Shown: in pieces, positions 4,919-5,434 of the stretch
Numbering within the stretch: the first letter of the stretch is position 1
Layout of the letters: the number at the start of each line of letters is the position of its first letter
DNA from: Pseudomonadota bacterium
Lineage (GTDB): Bacteria > Desulfobacterota > Desulfobacteria > Desulfobacterales > ETH-SRB1
NCBI GenBank assembly: GCA_018897415.1
Contig: JAHIKR010000398.1
Location: forward strand, 1-5,434
DNA length: 5,434 bases
Reading direction: 5' to 3'
The notes under the pieces: generated by a model
Seen by the model: only the letters and a program-made list of their open reading frames with translations
Database searches by the model: none
What the model was told of the DNA's origin: nothing
Position numbers and translations under genes: made by a program

Positions 4919-5434
4919 TATATTTTAACAAGGTCATAGCCACGGCTTCCCAACCCAATACTTTCAGCATATTCAAGCTGTATAGTCCAGTCCACTTTTG
5001 GATGTATACCCCTGAATTTATCTTCACCAGGTTTCTTATTTTTTTCAAGGCACGATCCAGGAAGGGCCTGCTCGTTATTAACAAGATCTACAGAGGCCTG
5101 ATCAATAGCAACGGGGTCTTTTGAAGCCACTATACCTATATTCCTTACGATAGGTGCATCATTATGGGCAAGACAGTCGCACTCAGGTGAAACATCGGTA
5201 ATAAAATTCAAAAACAATGTTCTGCCCTTTTTATTCTTTAAAACACCCATCATATATTCAACAATATTTTCGAGAAAAATCGGTATATCCTGATTCCATT
5301 GAATCTGTATTGCATTGTTGGGGCAAATAATGATGCATTCACCTCAGCCCATACACTTTTTAGGATCAATACTTGCCTTATCTTTTATCAGCTTTAGAGC
5401 TTTTCCGGCGCAATGACTTACGCATTCTCCGCAT
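4918..5434 (-). CDS. DUF362-family iron-sulfur protein, probable selenoprotein (5' end outside window)
   Basis: On the minus strand the frame runs from the window edge to TAA at 4918-4920, 171 residues of a family usually about twice that long. The first visible motif is CGECVSHC (1-8), the remainder of a 4Fe-4S site, followed by A rather than the usual P. Next comes DPKKCMG-UGA-GECIIICP (23-39), a second 4Fe-4S motif whose second ligand codon is UGA (5344-5346). The frame then continues without a break through typical DUF362 sequence: EYMMGVL, FLNFITDVSPECDC, APIVRNIGIVASKDPVAIDQAS and LVNN. Since UGA falls exactly on a cluster ligand, selenocysteine is the most economical reading; a conventional caller would start the gene wrongly at ATG 5253. 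The role is presumably electron transfer or redox maturation; DUF362 proteins have no settled function. A true nonsense mutation or base error (UGC to UGA) is the alternative. Confidence 0.85.
5308..5329 (-). promoter_or_regulatory. Candidate SECIS-like hairpin downstream of the UGA codon
   Basis: In the mRNA, 15-36 nt after the UGA, UAU(U)UGC pairs with GCAAUA, giving a 6-bp stem with one bulged U and a 9-nt loop, CCCAACAAU. Position and bulged U resemble bacterial SECIS elements, but the loop lacks the G normally found in its first two bases. A competing hairpin, UGCAU/AUGCA, starts 7 nt after the UGA, and GAUUC-AAUG-GAAUC starts 39 nt after it. None is decisive by eye. Confidence 0.25.

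Noticed and set aside
4879..5253. Several overlapping open frames on both strands across the repeat and the DUF362 tail
   Set aside because: They are shadows; only the minus frame ending at 4918 carries recognisable conserved protein sequence.

Overview
The window looks like AT-rich chromosomal DNA from an anaerobic Desulfobacterota (formerly Deltaproteobacteria), probably a relative of the Desulfobacterales sulfate reducers. This is inferred from the protein types: a DUF362/ferredoxin protein with an in-frame UGA inside an iron-sulfur motif, a small 'ERR/DRR' basic protein, and an adenosine-kinase-like PfkB protein. Abundant fold-back repeats ending in GTAAAAAG/CTTTTTAC also fit. No phage, plasmid, CRISPR, rRNA or tRNA signal was seen.

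Layout. (1) 1-615, +: the C-terminal third of a CstA-family peptide/pyruvate transporter, cut by the left edge. (2) 616-943: a convergent junction holding a fold-back element of about 240 bp with 28-nt perfect inverted arms. (3) 944-2188, -: a concentrative nucleoside transporter (NupC/CNT family) whose ribose-contact residues are kept but whose nucleobase-contact residues are changed. (4) 2189-2479: a divergent intergenic region with a 109-bp fold-back repeat whose right end contributes a plausible -35 box for the next gene. (5) 2480-3281, +: an Hsp20 small heat-shock protein, then an uncatalogued 56-aa very acidic, aromatic-rich protein with a perfect GGAGG site, closed by a clear intrinsic terminator. 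(6) 3490-3720, +: a 76-aa basic protein with four [DE]RR repeats. (7) 3707-3838: a degenerate short reading frame whose stop overlaps the next start (ATGA). (8) 3835-4758, +: a PfkB-family sugar/nucleoside kinase, most like adenosine kinase. (9) 4795-4918: a 124-bp imperfect palindromic repeat. (10) 5434-4918, -: the C-terminal half of a DUF362 protein with two 4Fe-4S motifs, the second reading C-M-G-UGA-G-E-C-(x3)-C-P, which points to selenocysteine.

How the parts relate. The CNT transporter and the PfkB nucleoside kinase could together import and phosphorylate nucleosides, although they are on opposite strands and not in one operon. CstA adds peptide or pyruvate uptake, so the region has a scavenging flavour. 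Hsp20 and the 56-aa protein probably share a transcript. The two convergent junctions (cstA/nupC and pfkB/DUF362) are both filled by fold-back repeats that may act as transcription barriers. The strongest unusual signal is the UGA at 5344-5346; next are the 56-aa protein and the repeat family.
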